DNA from: Lucifuga dentata
Lineage: Eukaryota > Chordata > Actinopteri > Ophidiiformes > Bythitidae
Direction of reading: 5' to 3'
DNA length: 64,000 bases
Assembly: GCA_014773175.1 (NCBI GenBank)
Contig: VXCM01001398.1
Coordinates: forward strand, 149,515-213,514
Made by a program: the position numbers and the translations under genes. Below are positions 11,001-22,645 of this stretch, piece by piece. The notes under the pieces were generated by a model that was given only the letters and a program-made list of their open reading frames with translations, did no database searches and had not been told where the DNA came from. Each line of letters starts with the position of its first letter. Positions within the stretch are counted from its first letter, which is position 1.

Positions 11001-14000
11001 TATATAGCTTTGTGGCAATGTTCCAGATGCTAAATAACACAGCAACGACAGTAACATAATGACAGTATTCTATTTCTCTGACTCATATTGCTCATTACTA
11101 TGGCGTGTGCTGCATGAGTGTTGTGTTTATCATCTGTCAACTTGACAGATGTTTCAGTCATCATTGTCAACGTGACCTGTTCTAGTTTTGTTTTTCAATG
11201 CATTTCTGATGAAATCCCTCCAAGTTCCACTAAAGTTCGATTGTCTGGATCAGTTTCACAAAGATTCTGCATGTCGGACTCCTTTAAACAGTTAACCCAG
11301 TCTTCATTTTGCTGTTAGTCTACCGGAAGTTACAGAGTTTCCAAAACAAAGAGTAATTAATTTCATCTTTAAACAGCCCTCTTTCCTCCAGGCCTTTCTG
11401 AGCTAAGAGCTGTGTATTAATTTCAGCAATCAATGCCACCTGCTCACTGCTGAAAATAAAAAAAGACGAAAATAGTTCAATTATTGTTTTGCTCCCAATG
11501 TTGGGTAGTGAGTAATGCTTAAAGATTCTTCTGAGTCATGAGTAACCCTCTGGAAAACACTTTTTTTTTCCTGTAACCAAATTTTCCTGGTAATTTAACC
11601 TTCTAACTGTTCCTCCACGACCACAACCGGTAAACTTAAGATTCCCTGGACCATTTTCACAAATCTAACCACAAGAAGTCCCCTAAAAGGCACTGACAGT
11701 TCTCAAGAACTATTCACAAAGCTAATGAGAACTTGTTCCGGGAGAGTTTTTGCCTTTGTTGTGGGCAGATCAGCAGAGAGAGAGAGAAACAGGAACCACA
11801 GGGAAGAGAAAGAAGGGAATGACACATGATAAAGATTCTGACTGGAATCAATCCAGGGGAGACAACATTCATATGTTACATGTCTTAGCAACCTGATCCA
11901 TCAGACACCATGAAATCAACTTTTAATAAGGAACAGAGAGAACTCCTAAGCTAAGAGAATGGTTGGAAGTGGACCCTGTGGCTATGAATGATGTCATGTT
12001 TCATGAGCCTCCTGATTGGTTAACAGGGTAGGAACATGTTTTGGCAAATTCATCATAAAAACACAACAGCAGGAGGTAGAAATAATGTCGATATATTCAT
12101 AAAAGGGATTGATGTGTGGAGATATCAAGCTTGGACATTTGACCTCTCAGCCTAGATACTAGATGACATATTGTATAAGGTAGCTTCTGTCAACCATCGG
12201 TGTGTCGATGGAAGTTGATATTTATTCAGCTTGACGTTTCTTGAACACGCGCTTCATCTGTAGCACCAATAGGACCATGTAGCCCAGCCTTTATTTTTTT
12301 GAATTAATGTAAATTTTGTTGATGATGTAGCATCTAGATTGGGTGGAGCAGAAGGGCAAAAGCTCACTTGAGCTTGATTTTCAGTATGAATACAGACAGT
12401 GAAAGTGCAGTTTCACAATCCTACTGATGTTTAGGTTTGGGTAGGATGTTGACAACCGGCTTGTGGTGGGCAAATGTTTCTAGCAATGTCACACTTTACG
12501 TCATTGTCAAGCAGAATTCACCAAGTGATGGATTGCTTAATCACGAGTATGGAACGGGAGCTGGGTTCAAACACAGTCGTGAGATAGAGTATTTTAATGC
12601 TCTAATTTTTTCAAGCAATATATTTTTAAAAAGTTGTCACTAAATCTTTCAAAGACATTATGATCACGATCCAAATTGATCAGGTCTTAGTGATCAGGAT
12701 TTAGGAGTTCTGGAGAGCCTCTAGTCTTTCACAGACTAATGAACTGTTAAGTGTTAAAATTCTTCAGGAATTACTCTTAAACTAAAAATGTAGGTGTCTT
12801 AAAATGAGGACTGAGTTTCTGTTACTTAGGAGCTATTCGTAGTCTTGAGACATTTAGTGAATGCGGCCTCTGAAGGGTGATTTTAAGGTCTAAGCCACAG
12901 GCAAAGCTTTTGTGTGTGAAACCAACAGCAGTCTTTCACAGCTGGAAGTGTTGACCTTTCACACTGAAACACACAGTACCCCTGTGTTTTATCTAGGTAG
13001 ACTGAAAGATGCCGACAGGCCAGTGTTAAACAACACAGCTCATTCGTGAGTCCATAACTGACTCTGAACAGCAGTCCTCTCTCTACATAATTACATGAAG
13101 ACTGGGAAAGCGTGTTCCAATGTAAAGCTGAAAACACCATACCTAAAGGGACATTATGTAACGTGTTTGACATTCCAGGTAGGCCATCATTGCTGCATAA
13201 TACAGGGAAAACACTGAGTTTGGCTGATAAGAAGAACAGTTTCCAAGCTATATGAAGTGCATTTAACTCAAACACAACACTGGGTTTGCTGGATGCTGAA
13301 TGCTCTTATTAACTTAATTCTCTTCTCCTCCTTCCTGTAGCCGAGTTCCTTTCCAGAAACCATTTTCCAAAGAAGAGTTAAGAGGGGAATGAAAGACTAG
13401 ACGTCCACGTCACTGCGTTAAGGAAAAACACGAGGAGAGACTTGGACACCTGGTGAAAAGAAATATAAATATGTAAACAACTTGGAATGATGTGTTTAGG
13501 TGTTCACCTGATAAATGGGTCTCCGTTGATGTTAGGACCGATCACCTCCATGCTGCTGGTGTAGACCAGGTACTGGATGCCGTTCTCCACACAGGCATTA
13601 ATCACATTCTCTGTTCCTGAATAAGTAAAAACACATTTTTGTTTAGAGATCAAATATTTTGTGTTTGGTTAGATTAGATAGAGACACTTTATGTTTTAAA
13701 TTCTACTGACATATTTCTTCAGGGCATCGTCAGAGCTCACAGCCAACTAAACAAGTCCAGGCAGCAAAAGGCACAAGGTGCACAAAGACTAAAGTTTTTG
13801 TATGAAGACTGCAAATAAATAATTGATTAGCTTTATTAATTTTCAATCTTGCTGGACTTGTTAATGTTTCTTAGAGCTGAATTAAAGAGTCAAATTAAAA
13901 GAATCACACCAGGCAAACCCAAACTGTTTCTCACGACCAAATATAACCAAGGAAAAGTCACTAAACTCTAAAGGGACAGAAAAATAACTAACGGAGACGT

Positions 14001-17000
14001 GAAATCATTTACGTTTTATACAGCTGATAAAATGAAAGCCACATGTTTTGCATATTGCTTTAATAAAAATGTTCCTAGGATGTGAGGACGTGTAGCATAA
14101 GCAACCGTGGTGGCAAAATAAGACCTCTAATAAACTAGATTTTAATTACTGTACTTACTACCATAAGACTTTTCTATATCTATTAAGTCTGTATAATAGC
14201 TTGATGTTAAAATTGGGTTAAGGAGGGAGTAGAAAATGTAAATTATAAGCAGATAACAAGAGGTCCCAGTATGTTATGAATGAGCATCTGGTCCAAACTG
14301 GCAGAGGATGAAGAGAAGTCCAGATGAGAGCATGCCTTCCTTAAGTCAATGCTCACACTTTTGAATAAACATCATAAAAACTAAAACGACCAAACAGTTT
14401 GCCATGCAGCCGCTCTTAGAAAATCACCAGAGATTGTGCGAGATGAAGAGTAATAAAACAGAACACGCAACATGCACAACTACACAGATAAAGCAGCAGA
14501 GAGCATATTATGACCACATCAGGAAATACTCTTGTACAGTGAATGCAGTATCAGTGAAATTTTGACTTATAATATGATTTCAAAACTAGAAAACATATTC
14601 ATTTGGGCTCTTTTTCCTCGTGAGTTTTTTTCCTTTTAACTATAGAGAAGAAGAAATCTCTTACAACAAAGTCTATTTTAAATAACTGCGATTTAGCTTT
14701 AGAATCACAAAAAAAAAAAAAAAAAAAAATAATCAAGCTAAGTTTACCTCTCAACAATAGTCCAGTCATATCAGCAAGATGGCCCCATACAGATGGCAAA
14801 TATCAAGTGCAAAATAATAGTAAATAAAATCTAAGCAGATACAAAAAAAAAAAAAAAAAAAAAAAATTGCACGAATAAAATGAAAAAAAGATGCAATTAG
14901 AAAAAAATGGTTGTAAAAAGTCTGTTCACAATAACTTATCACTAAAACTTCCAAACTAAGGGTTTTCTCAGTGATATGGATGCCATGAATGATGTCGTGT
15001 TTCATGAATACCCTGACATATGTCCATGTTTAATTGATGGGAGGCCAGATTATGTTGATTTATTCAACAGCAGGAGGTGCAAATAAAGCTTATATAGTTA
15101 CAATTAAGGTGCTTGTGTGACTAATGTATTATCATAATTTAACCATGTGGATGAAAGAAGATCCACAGGGACAGAAGTTGTCCAACAATAGATATATTGG
15201 TGGGACATGAGGTCTCTCAGCCTGCAATCAGGTCTACTGTACCTTCCATAAGTACCTGTGTGTTAATGAAAGTTAAAGGACCATATCACCCATTTTGCAT
15301 GTTTGAGCCCAATATATTCATTTTTCATACATGTAACGTTATTGACAATCATTTCCCAAAGCATACTACTGGAACGGTGAGTTTTTTTTTCCTACCTTCC
15401 AGACCGTCATTGGTTTCAATTCATTCTGGTATGCTATTAAAGTCAACTTATTGATACTTGAAACATTCTTGGGATAGGTAATCCATCATTACGAACAACG
15501 TGTGTACTCAGATTTTTTTTTAGAAGTTATGTAATTTGGCATTTAAGTGCAATAAAAAGTGCTGAGTGAATGTATGTCTCCACCAAGGAATATAGTACCA
15601 AAAGAAGACCTGCGTTTATTGAAAAATTTAAATGACCATGACTTCATAAGGCTGTGTAACTATTAGCAGGAAAAACATTGATTTTTAAGGTGGGTGTATC
15701 ACTTGAATATTTGATTTTGGAAGATTAAGAGGTTTTGCAAAATATCAGGAAAGCTGAAATACAGTTTTATCCTTTGGGAAATGATTGTCAGTAACCTTAC
15801 GTGTATGAAAATTGAATATATTAGGCTCAAACATGCTAAATGGATGGTATGGTCCTTTAATATTTATTTATATCTTCATCTTGTCATTGTGCATTTTTTT
15901 TTTTTAATGTTTTGTATCTAGACAGACTTTTATGTCTAGTTGGTAAAAATTAAGAAGAAAATAACTGGCAGACGATGCAGCATATGGAGATGTAACGTAC
16001 ACTTTGATGCAGCCTGTAATTCTACCTAAAGTGACGGCGCTGCATAGCAAATCGAAGTGCTTTTATTTTTTTGTGGAGTTTATTAGGAGGCAGATCCCTT
16101 CCAGCAGCCACTTTTAGGACCAACTCTAACTCAGAGGTCTTAAAATCAGGACTGACACACCAAAAGCATTCAGGGAGCTTCTCCTAAATCTCTTTAGTCT
16201 TAATCTGTTTTGTGAATATGACCCAGGAGGCTCTGAAGGTGAAAAAAAAAAAAAAAAAAANAAAAAAAAAAACACCTTTTGTCTTCAAGCTCCTTCCAGC
16301 CTGTAGACCTGAGCTCACACACTGGCTCACAAAGAGTTAAAGTCTCTGGTATGCACAAGGTTCCAGAAAACGCAGAGTCTGCAATCACTGATAACTACCT
16401 GGAAAACAGCAAATGTCCAGCTCTTGCATTCAGCTGCACCCCCTATTTTGGACAAAAAATTGTGAAAATGAAATATTCTATGAAAATGGCTAACTCCTCA
16501 GTCCCTTTGTGTACAGACAAAAGCTTAGGCTTTTCTGAAAGCTCAGTATTTCTAGTTTCTTGTGAATCACCAAATTTACTCACTAAATATTACAGTTTCA
16601 AAGCAATAGAAGAACCACAGTAAAAAAAATGTAAATTTTTTGTCCTCGGCTGGAAAAAAATAATTATCTATTGCAAAAAACTGCCTTTGGCTTTTTTGAG
16701 GAGGCCTATTTTTTTTCTCTGTGTGAAAAACTACAGGTCTGACCAATTCACCACTGCTAACAGCAATGTTGTGTAAAGACTCAAGGTGAAATTTAATCTG
16801 ATATCTGGAGATATTTCTCGACTGGAGGAAGCTTTGATCTTACATCTGATCTTATTTTGCTTGTGGTTTTTAAATGTTGCTTTATTTTGTTCTTATTGTC
16901 TTTTAAATGTCGTTTTAATGCATTTTGTCTCGTGCAAAGCGCTTTGAGTTTGAATGGTGCTATATAAATAAACTTGTCTTGCTTTTGATGAAACCGCCAT

Positions 17001-20000
17001 CACAGCTTGGACGGACAAACTGCCAATATTCAATATTCATCACAAAACATGTCAGACTAACTTCATCACCACCACTTTTAAGGTCAGTGTAGGAGCCATT
17101 TTTTGGTTAAATATTTGTGCTTTTCCACTATCAGACACTAGGTGGAGTTTCTCTATAAATGAGCCTATTTAAAGAGCATTGATTGCAACTATTGTCAGGT
17201 GTTGCTGTTTGAGAGTGGAAGAGGCAAACAATTTTTGACCGTACATGCTTGGATGGAGTTTGATCGTGTTTGATTATCATCAAGTGGATTTCTTTTGTTA
17301 TTTTAAGTTGTTAGTCATACTCAGTTTGAAAAGTTATTTAAGTTTTATTTTACGTTTTTGAAACTGGACAAATGGTGAGCCAAAAATAAACTGTTTATGA
17401 ACTAAAAGGAAAGACTTGGATTTTGATTTGCAATTGGAAGCACGCATCAAGCTACGCTTCTCTCAGCAGCAGCCCTCGGTGACCGATTAAAAAGGGTAAA
17501 CAGTCCCCACAGTCAGAGTTGGAGGAAAAGTCTAGAAACCCTTGTACAAGGTCACAGCACAGCAGGCGTGGGTTTCCTCTGGTGCTCTTGTGATTTTGTG
17601 GTTGGCTTTCCTCCCCCCCTCGCTGTCTCACCTGTGACATTGACAGAGTAGATGAGGGCTTCAGGGACTTTGTACCAGACGTCCACTAAGCTGGCTGAGT
17701 GGATGATGACATCGGACCCTCTGGACGCCTCCAAAACACTGCTGAAGTTTGTGACATCGCCCTGAATGACCTTCACCTTTGTCCGGTCTGAGGGAGGGAC
17801 AGGAAGACAAAGACTATTGGAGTCGGGATCACACGAAATGTTGTTACAGCTCATGAGAAAGAAAGTAGCAGGAAAATAGAGAGAAATGAGGGGAAACTTT
17901 CCTTTTAGAATCATTTAATAGAAGAAAACTATTTTGCTGTCCCATTAAATCCTACAGTTCACAAGAGTTGACTGATAAGTTCTGAGCCTGTCATAAAAAA
18001 TTTTGATGCGGGGGGGGGGGGGGGNGGATTTTATCCCAGTTTCATTGAAGTAAAAAAAACCAACAAAAAAAAACAGTTAAGATATTTTAAGTTAAACTGT
18101 ATAAATTTCCATTTAAAAAAAGACATTACATTTATCTGATGGCTGGAGTTACTACTTTTACAGATTAAGATTTGACATTCAAAAGCTAAAATAAACTCCT
18201 TTTTCTTTCCTTCTTTCTTGTCTTATTTCCTTGTCCTAATTTCTTTCTTCCTTTTTTTTTTCCGTCTGCATATATAGTTGTGGTATATGCCAGGATTGGC
18301 ATAACCGTTGTTTGTATATATGCAATTTAATCTGGCAACAGACAGATAATATTTAGTACATAGGTGAATGTGTGTGAGTGTGACCTTCACCGGCCCTCCC
18401 TGATCAACCTATCATGCTTTATTTAAAACTAACAACCAATTTTTATCTAGGAGGGCTATACACCTGAACAACACAAAGACAAACAAAAACACAGACAAGT
18501 AGTGACAGTAATAACCAGTATAGTGGTTTAAACTGTGAAACACCAAAGAGGCTAAAAACCCCACTTCTTTCTTCCTTTTCCCCCTCTCCTTACTTCCTAC
18601 TATTCTTCCTTCTTTCCTTTTTCTTACCTTATTTCCTACCATCTTGTCATTCCTTCCTTTCCTTCTTCAGCTGATTTGAAAACATGAAAAATACCCTAAA
18701 AACTGGAGACGCATTTTCCACCTGATCGCAAAACAAAAATCTACTCATCTTCACTATGACTACTTTTGTTTTTATACTTGAGTACATTTACTGCCAATAC
18801 TTGTTCACTTTGAGTTCTCACTTCACACTCGACAGACTTTTTAGGCTTTCATGAGTTTTTTCTATCTGAGCATGTGCTGGTCCCTTTATCACTCATGAAG
18901 GCCTTTGCTCTGATGTATCACATCCTTGAAGTAATGATTATGAGAGAACAAAGTTGAGTTCCTGCCTTGGGGAGGGACTGGAACTTTGAACCTTGAATCA
19001 AAGACTCTTCAGTAGTTGAAACATTTATGTGGAGGGCTTTAAATTTTGCAACACTAATCCAAGCTACTGCAAATTGGACATTGTCCCTGTAGTTTGCGTT
19101 CCCAAGTGTAATTTTAACTTAATGGGTCTTTGTGGTGTGACACTGCATTTTAATTAGTGGAAACGTTAACCAGATTCAAACACACTAAGACAGCTTCTCA
19201 TTTTGTTAGGCTTACACTGGCTGTTACAGACACTGTCTTCAGGTCTCCAGTTACTTTTTCCTGATCTGTCTGGGGCCCAAGCAGCTTTCAATCAACAGAA
19301 GGCTTCAGTACTGAGAACAATGACGGCTGGACAAAGCATTTCCCACTGCAGGACAGCAGCCTCCTTCAATATGACTGAGCACATTCCTGAAGCTGATGAG
19401 GGGAAAAGGCATGCTATTGTTTAACATAATTTAATATGTGTGACTTATAACACATCTTCTCACCAGGAAAAAGGACATACAGTATGTCGCATTGGTTTGA
19501 TTCCTGTTTTCCCCAGATAGGATAACTGAAACTTGTAGAGAAAATGTGATAACCAACATCTGCCTCAGGTCACAACATTCCATGGAAAGACCCAGATCTA
19601 GTTTTCCTGTGTCCTGCTGGTCGTGACATTGACTGTAAACATAGGAGTAATGACAGAATGGTGTAGCACAGGAAATATATGGGAGTTGGCCACCCTGGAC
19701 CAGCTGTCAGGAAAATGTTTCTGCATGCACACTACAAAACATGTGATGGAAATACATGTTAACACATCTTCATCTGTTTTTTCCATGTAGAAGGCTGCGC
19801 TCATCTATTCTCACATGCTTGAAGCCTAGTACTATTTAAACAATCTTCCTTATTATTTATACTTACTATTTACCCTTGGTGTTGCATCCCAATAGTGCAT
19901 TATAATGGTGCTCCACAGATTTATTGGGTGACACAAGGACGTTTGAAGCCCTTGAAAAGACCTTGATTAGCTCTAACACAATAAATACCTATAATCCTGG

Positions 20001-20891
20001 ATGTGTTTCAGGGCCTCCATCTAGTTGTGAGCCCCCTGAATCATTCAGGGTTTCCCTCTCTTCCCCTCAATCAAAACCATTATTGTAACAATAATTCTAT
20101 AATATAAGCCTATTTATTTATGATAATCTTACACTATAAACTGTAACAACCTATAGCTTTAGAGATCTATCATAATGACAATAACTAACATTAGAAGTCG
20201 TTTGTCAAATTGTGTAATTAGATAGCATGGAAATAACTTTCACCAGGCCCCGTTCAAACAATAAACAATTTAATTATTTTTTGTGTCTTTAAATATTCAC
20301 AGCCTTTAAAAGTTTACAAAATTATTCCTCTAAAACTGTAATAACTATTCTACAATTCGGCATGTACAAGATTTTCTGTAAAAGAACGCATTTTTTAAAA
20401 AGCTGAACTTCTATATCTGCTCCCTAGTTTGTCCCATCTTTTCCCCGCTTACTGAGCCAGACATAAAAACTGAAATTGCACAGAAGAAAGATCCGCATGA
20501 TATATAATAGTTACGCCGAATTAACGAAAAGATCATATGAAATTATAAACATTTAAGTCATATCCCAAAAAAGAATATATTTGTGAGGATGAAGAAGAAA
20601 ACTTTAAACTAGAGCTTTCCTATATGTAGTCTGGTAGGTGTTTTAAAAGGGAACAACACGTATCGGAGCAGCATACAGCTCGGAAAATGAGGTATTGAAA
20701 GGCAAAAAGAAACAGCTACAGCGCATCTTACCTGTGCTGTGTCCCGATAAACTGAAATCTATATGTTTGTCAAAAAGTCTGATCTCTGACAGTTTGTCCT
20801 CCTTCTCCAGTAAAACCCTGAGCAAGTGTCTGCCGAGGAAACCACATCCCCCGGTCATAAAATAGACCAGATCAGACTTTTTCTCAGACAT
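6888..20891 (-). CDS. hsd3b7: 3-beta-hydroxysteroid dehydrogenase type 7 (bile-acid pathway C27 enzyme), complete
   Basis: Six coding exons on the minus strand: 20891-20732, 17787-17632, 13616-13508, 9083-8984, 8379-8217 and 7300-6888. All have GT-AG junctions and matching phases, totalling 1101 nt (366 aa; human 369). Residues 13-20 are TGGCGFLG, the Rossmann NAD-binding glycine motif of this extended SDR family. YTSSMEV (124-130) supplies the active-site Ser region, and Y157-P-K-S-K161 is the YxxxK catalytic pair. RPTGIYGE and [12 protein letters not shown] follow. A hydrophobic stretch around [14 protein letters not shown] near the C-terminus fits membrane attachment. The family enzyme oxidises the 3-beta-hydroxyl and isomerises the delta-5 bond of 7-alpha-hydroxylated sterols in the ER during bile-acid synthesis. 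It lies directly downstream of setd1a on the same strand, as in human 16p11.2. The acceptor of the last exon sits in a duplicated contig join (7289-7415), but the coding sequence itself is intact. Confidence 0.95.
7289..7415 (+). repeat. Duplicated contig ends around a single N (7352), at the hsd3b7 last-exon acceptor
   Basis: A 63-base block starting AAGCCACATTGCCTAGC lies on both sides of one N. It includes the minus-strand acceptor of the last hsd3b7 exon, so a second, non-functional copy of the acceptor and first few codons appears at about 7353-7368. It should collapse to one copy. Confidence 0.88.
7896..8018 (+). repeat. Duplicated contig ends around a single N (7957) over a TG/TA/CA microsatellite
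   Basis: A 61-base block containing GTGTGT, (TA)n and (CA)n runs occurs twice around one N in an hsd3b7 intron. The microsatellite is probably real and single-copy; the doubling is read as a join artefact. Confidence 0.85.
9567..10386. mobile_element. TTAA-bounded MITE, copy 1 (long or divergent)
   Basis: The left end is TTAA then AGGACCATACC at 9567-9581. The right end is ACTGGTATAATCCT then TTAA at 10383-10386, resembling the inverted terminus of the family described at 15273-15860. The interior is mostly unlike the other copies, so the pairing of ends is less sure. Its right TTAA is shared with the next copy. Confidence 0.45.
10383..10932. mobile_element. TTAA-bounded MITE, copy 2
   Basis: Starts at TTAA (10383) and ends GGTCCT-TTAA (10932). 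It has the family's inner words TTTTGCATGTTTGA near the left end and the inverted CTCAAACATGCAAAA near the right end, plus shared interior such as CACTACTGGAACGGTAA and CTACCTTCCAGGC. A poly-A / N / poly-T join at 10564 interrupts it, so some sequence may be missing or inverted there. Confidence 0.7.
11975..12240 (+). repeat. Dispersed repeat, copy A (pair with 14968-15272)
   Basis: Diverged similarity to 14968-15272 in the same orientation. Shared words include ATGAATGATGTC, GTGTTTCATGA, CAACAGCAGGAGGT, a TTGG..GACAT..GACCTCTCAGCCT block and a TGTGT..ATGGAAGT end. Both copies lie in hsd3b7 introns. No coding capacity is seen; probably an old interspersed element of unidentified family. Confidence 0.5.
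14968..15272 (+). repeat. Dispersed repeat, copy B, interrupted by a MITE
   Basis: Partner of 11975-12240. The TTAA-bounded MITE at 15273-15860 begins exactly where similarity to copy A becomes hard to follow, suggesting that the MITE inserted into this older repeat. Confidence 0.5.
15273..15860. mobile_element. TTAA-bounded MITE, copy 3 (best-preserved full-length copy)
   Basis: The ends are TTAA-AGGACCATATCACCC (15273) and TGGTATGGTCCT-TTAA (15860), imperfect inverted repeats about 45 bp long. These continue inward as TTTGCATGTTTGAGCC on the left and the inverse on the right. The length is 588 bp and there is no transposase frame. TTAA at both borders fits a piggyBac-type target preference. 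Related copies are at 9567, 10383, 31677, 33401, 58511 and 59726. Confidence 0.75.
16860..16985 (+). mobile_element. Retroposon 3' tail fragment
   Basis: The words GCAAAGCGCTTTGAGTTTGA and GGTGCTATATAAATAAACTTG are the characteristic 3' end of many fish L2-like LINEs and their SINE partners. Only the tail is visible. It lies in the large hsd3b7 intron between exons 2 and 3. Confidence 0.5.
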
Positions 20892-21115
20892 GATGAGAAC
20901 CCCTACGGTGACACCTGTCCTCTCAGAGACAACTCCGAGCAGCTGCGAGGCCAGCGCGATATTAAAGAGGAGCGGAGAGAGTTAAGTTCAACGCAATCAA
21001 TCCGGTGTTCCCCTGGTGACACTTTCAAAATAAAAGCTCTAACCGACTCAGTCTGGAGTCCAGCCGTTTTGGATCTTAAAATCTTTCAAAAGAAAAAAAA
21101 AAAAAAAAAAAAAAG
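20892..21115 (-). promoter_or_regulatory. hsd3b7: hsd3b7 5' UTR and proximal promoter region
   Basis: Immediately upstream of the hsd3b7 ATG (20891) the sequence is moderately GC-rich. There is no acceptor next to the ATG, so the 5' UTR is probably in the same exon. A poly-A run closes the region at about 21092-21114. The transcription start is not identifiable. Confidence 0.35.
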
Positions 21116-21854
21116 CTAAAATAAATAAATAAATATTTATACACTGAAATACTAGGACTGTAGATTTTTACGGAGTCTCTAAATTCCCATTTAAAAAAAA
21201 AATTTTTTTAAATCTTGTGCGCACAAGATAAAAACTTGTTCCCACAAACTAATTATTTCGTAAAAAACAAAACAAAATTAAAAAAACAAATTAAAAAAAA
21301 GTGTGACCTGTTTTTGATTCGTCAAGATTATCCGTTAATATACAGAAACACAAATCATCAACAAAATGTCCCAAGCCCTTTAAATTTGCAATTAAAATGA
21401 ATATAGAGCCAAAACCAAGGTGAAATATAAAGGAATCCCCTAGTTTCCTATGCAGATTCCAAGTCAGATAGATCCAACACCTCAAGAGTGCTAATCAAAA
21501 GTTCCAGATCAGCATCAATCTACCCTGAGGCATTCAAAATCTCGACTGAATCCCCTCTGCTGTTCAAGCAAATAGGGACAATGTTGTTGATTGTCATATT
21601 CTTTAACCAATCAGATTTCGAGTTTGCCATGTTGGGCATATTCTTTTACACGCCAGGGCCTTTTAGCTGGCCTTGGCCTATGTCATGGGAGGGCCAGTTT
21701 GTCGCCTAGCATTAATGCTACGCACCTACAGCCTGCCGGGAATTCATCAGAAGAAGAAGAGGGCCTATTGATTTGTGAGGTGCACAGTTAATTTTATTGG
21801 GTCTGTTTATGAAGAAGAAGAGGGCAGGTTTAAAATACAACCCATCAGCATTTT

Positions 21855-22645
21855 TGTAGTGTTGTGTTTTCCTAATATTGTTGCATTTTTTTAATGTTTT
21901 TGTGTTTTCCTAATGTTGTTGCATTTTCTTAACGCTGCATTTTTTTTAATATTGTTGTGTTTTACTAATGTTTTTGCGTTTTCTTAATGTTGTTGTGTTT
22001 TTGTAATGTTTTTGCATTTTCCTAATATTGTTGCATTTTTGTAATGTTTTTGCGTTTTCTTAATGTTGAGTTTTCTTAATATTGTGTTTGCGTTTTGTTA
22101 TTGTGTTTGTTAATGTGTTTTCATAATGTCATGTTTTTTTAATGTTGTGTTTTTGTAATGATTTTGTGTTTTCCTAATGTTGCGTTTTCGTAATGTTTTT
22201 GCATTTTCTTAATATTGTTGTGGTTTTGTAATATTTTTGCATTTTCCTTATGTTGTTGCATTTTCTTAATGTTTTTGCATTTTCTTATTGTTGTGTTTTT
22301 GTAACATTTTTGCGTTTTCCTGATGTTGTTAAGTTTTCGTAATGTTTTTGCATGTTCCTTATGTTGTTGCATTTTCTTAATGTTGTGTTTTCATAATGTT
22401 TTTGTGTTTTCTTAATGTTGTGTTTTTGTAATGTTTTTGCACTTTCTTAATGTTGCGTTTTCGTAATATTTTTGCGTTTTCCTAATATTGTTGCATTTTC
22501 GTAATGTTTTTGTGTTTTCTTAATGTTGTGTTTGCGTTTTGTTAATGTTGATGTGTTTTCACAATGTCGTGTTTTCTTAATGTTGTTGCATTTTCTTAAT
22601 ATTGTGTTTGCGTTTTGTTAATGTTGTCGTGTTTTCTTAAAGTTG
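21855..22645 (+). repeat. Degenerate T-rich minisatellite
   Basis: About 790 bases of imperfect tandem units built from TTTTTGCATTTTCTTAATGTTG and TTTTGTAATG words, with a spacing of roughly 15-32 bases and many point variants. Open frames across it are products of the repeat. It ends where sequence resembling retroviral pol begins. Confidence 0.8.

Noticed and set aside
16279..16623. 114-codon plus-strand frame in an hsd3b7 intron
   Set aside because: Follows an A tract with an N, has no recognisable similarity and no promoter or splice evidence.
22139..22372. 77-codon frame of repeated Gln-His and Lys-Asn units
   Set aside because: Pure translation of the minisatellite; length and wording follow the tandem unit.
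21855..22645. CRISPR-like array
   Set aside because: The repeats are degenerate and contiguous without spacers, in an animal genome; this is a minisatellite.
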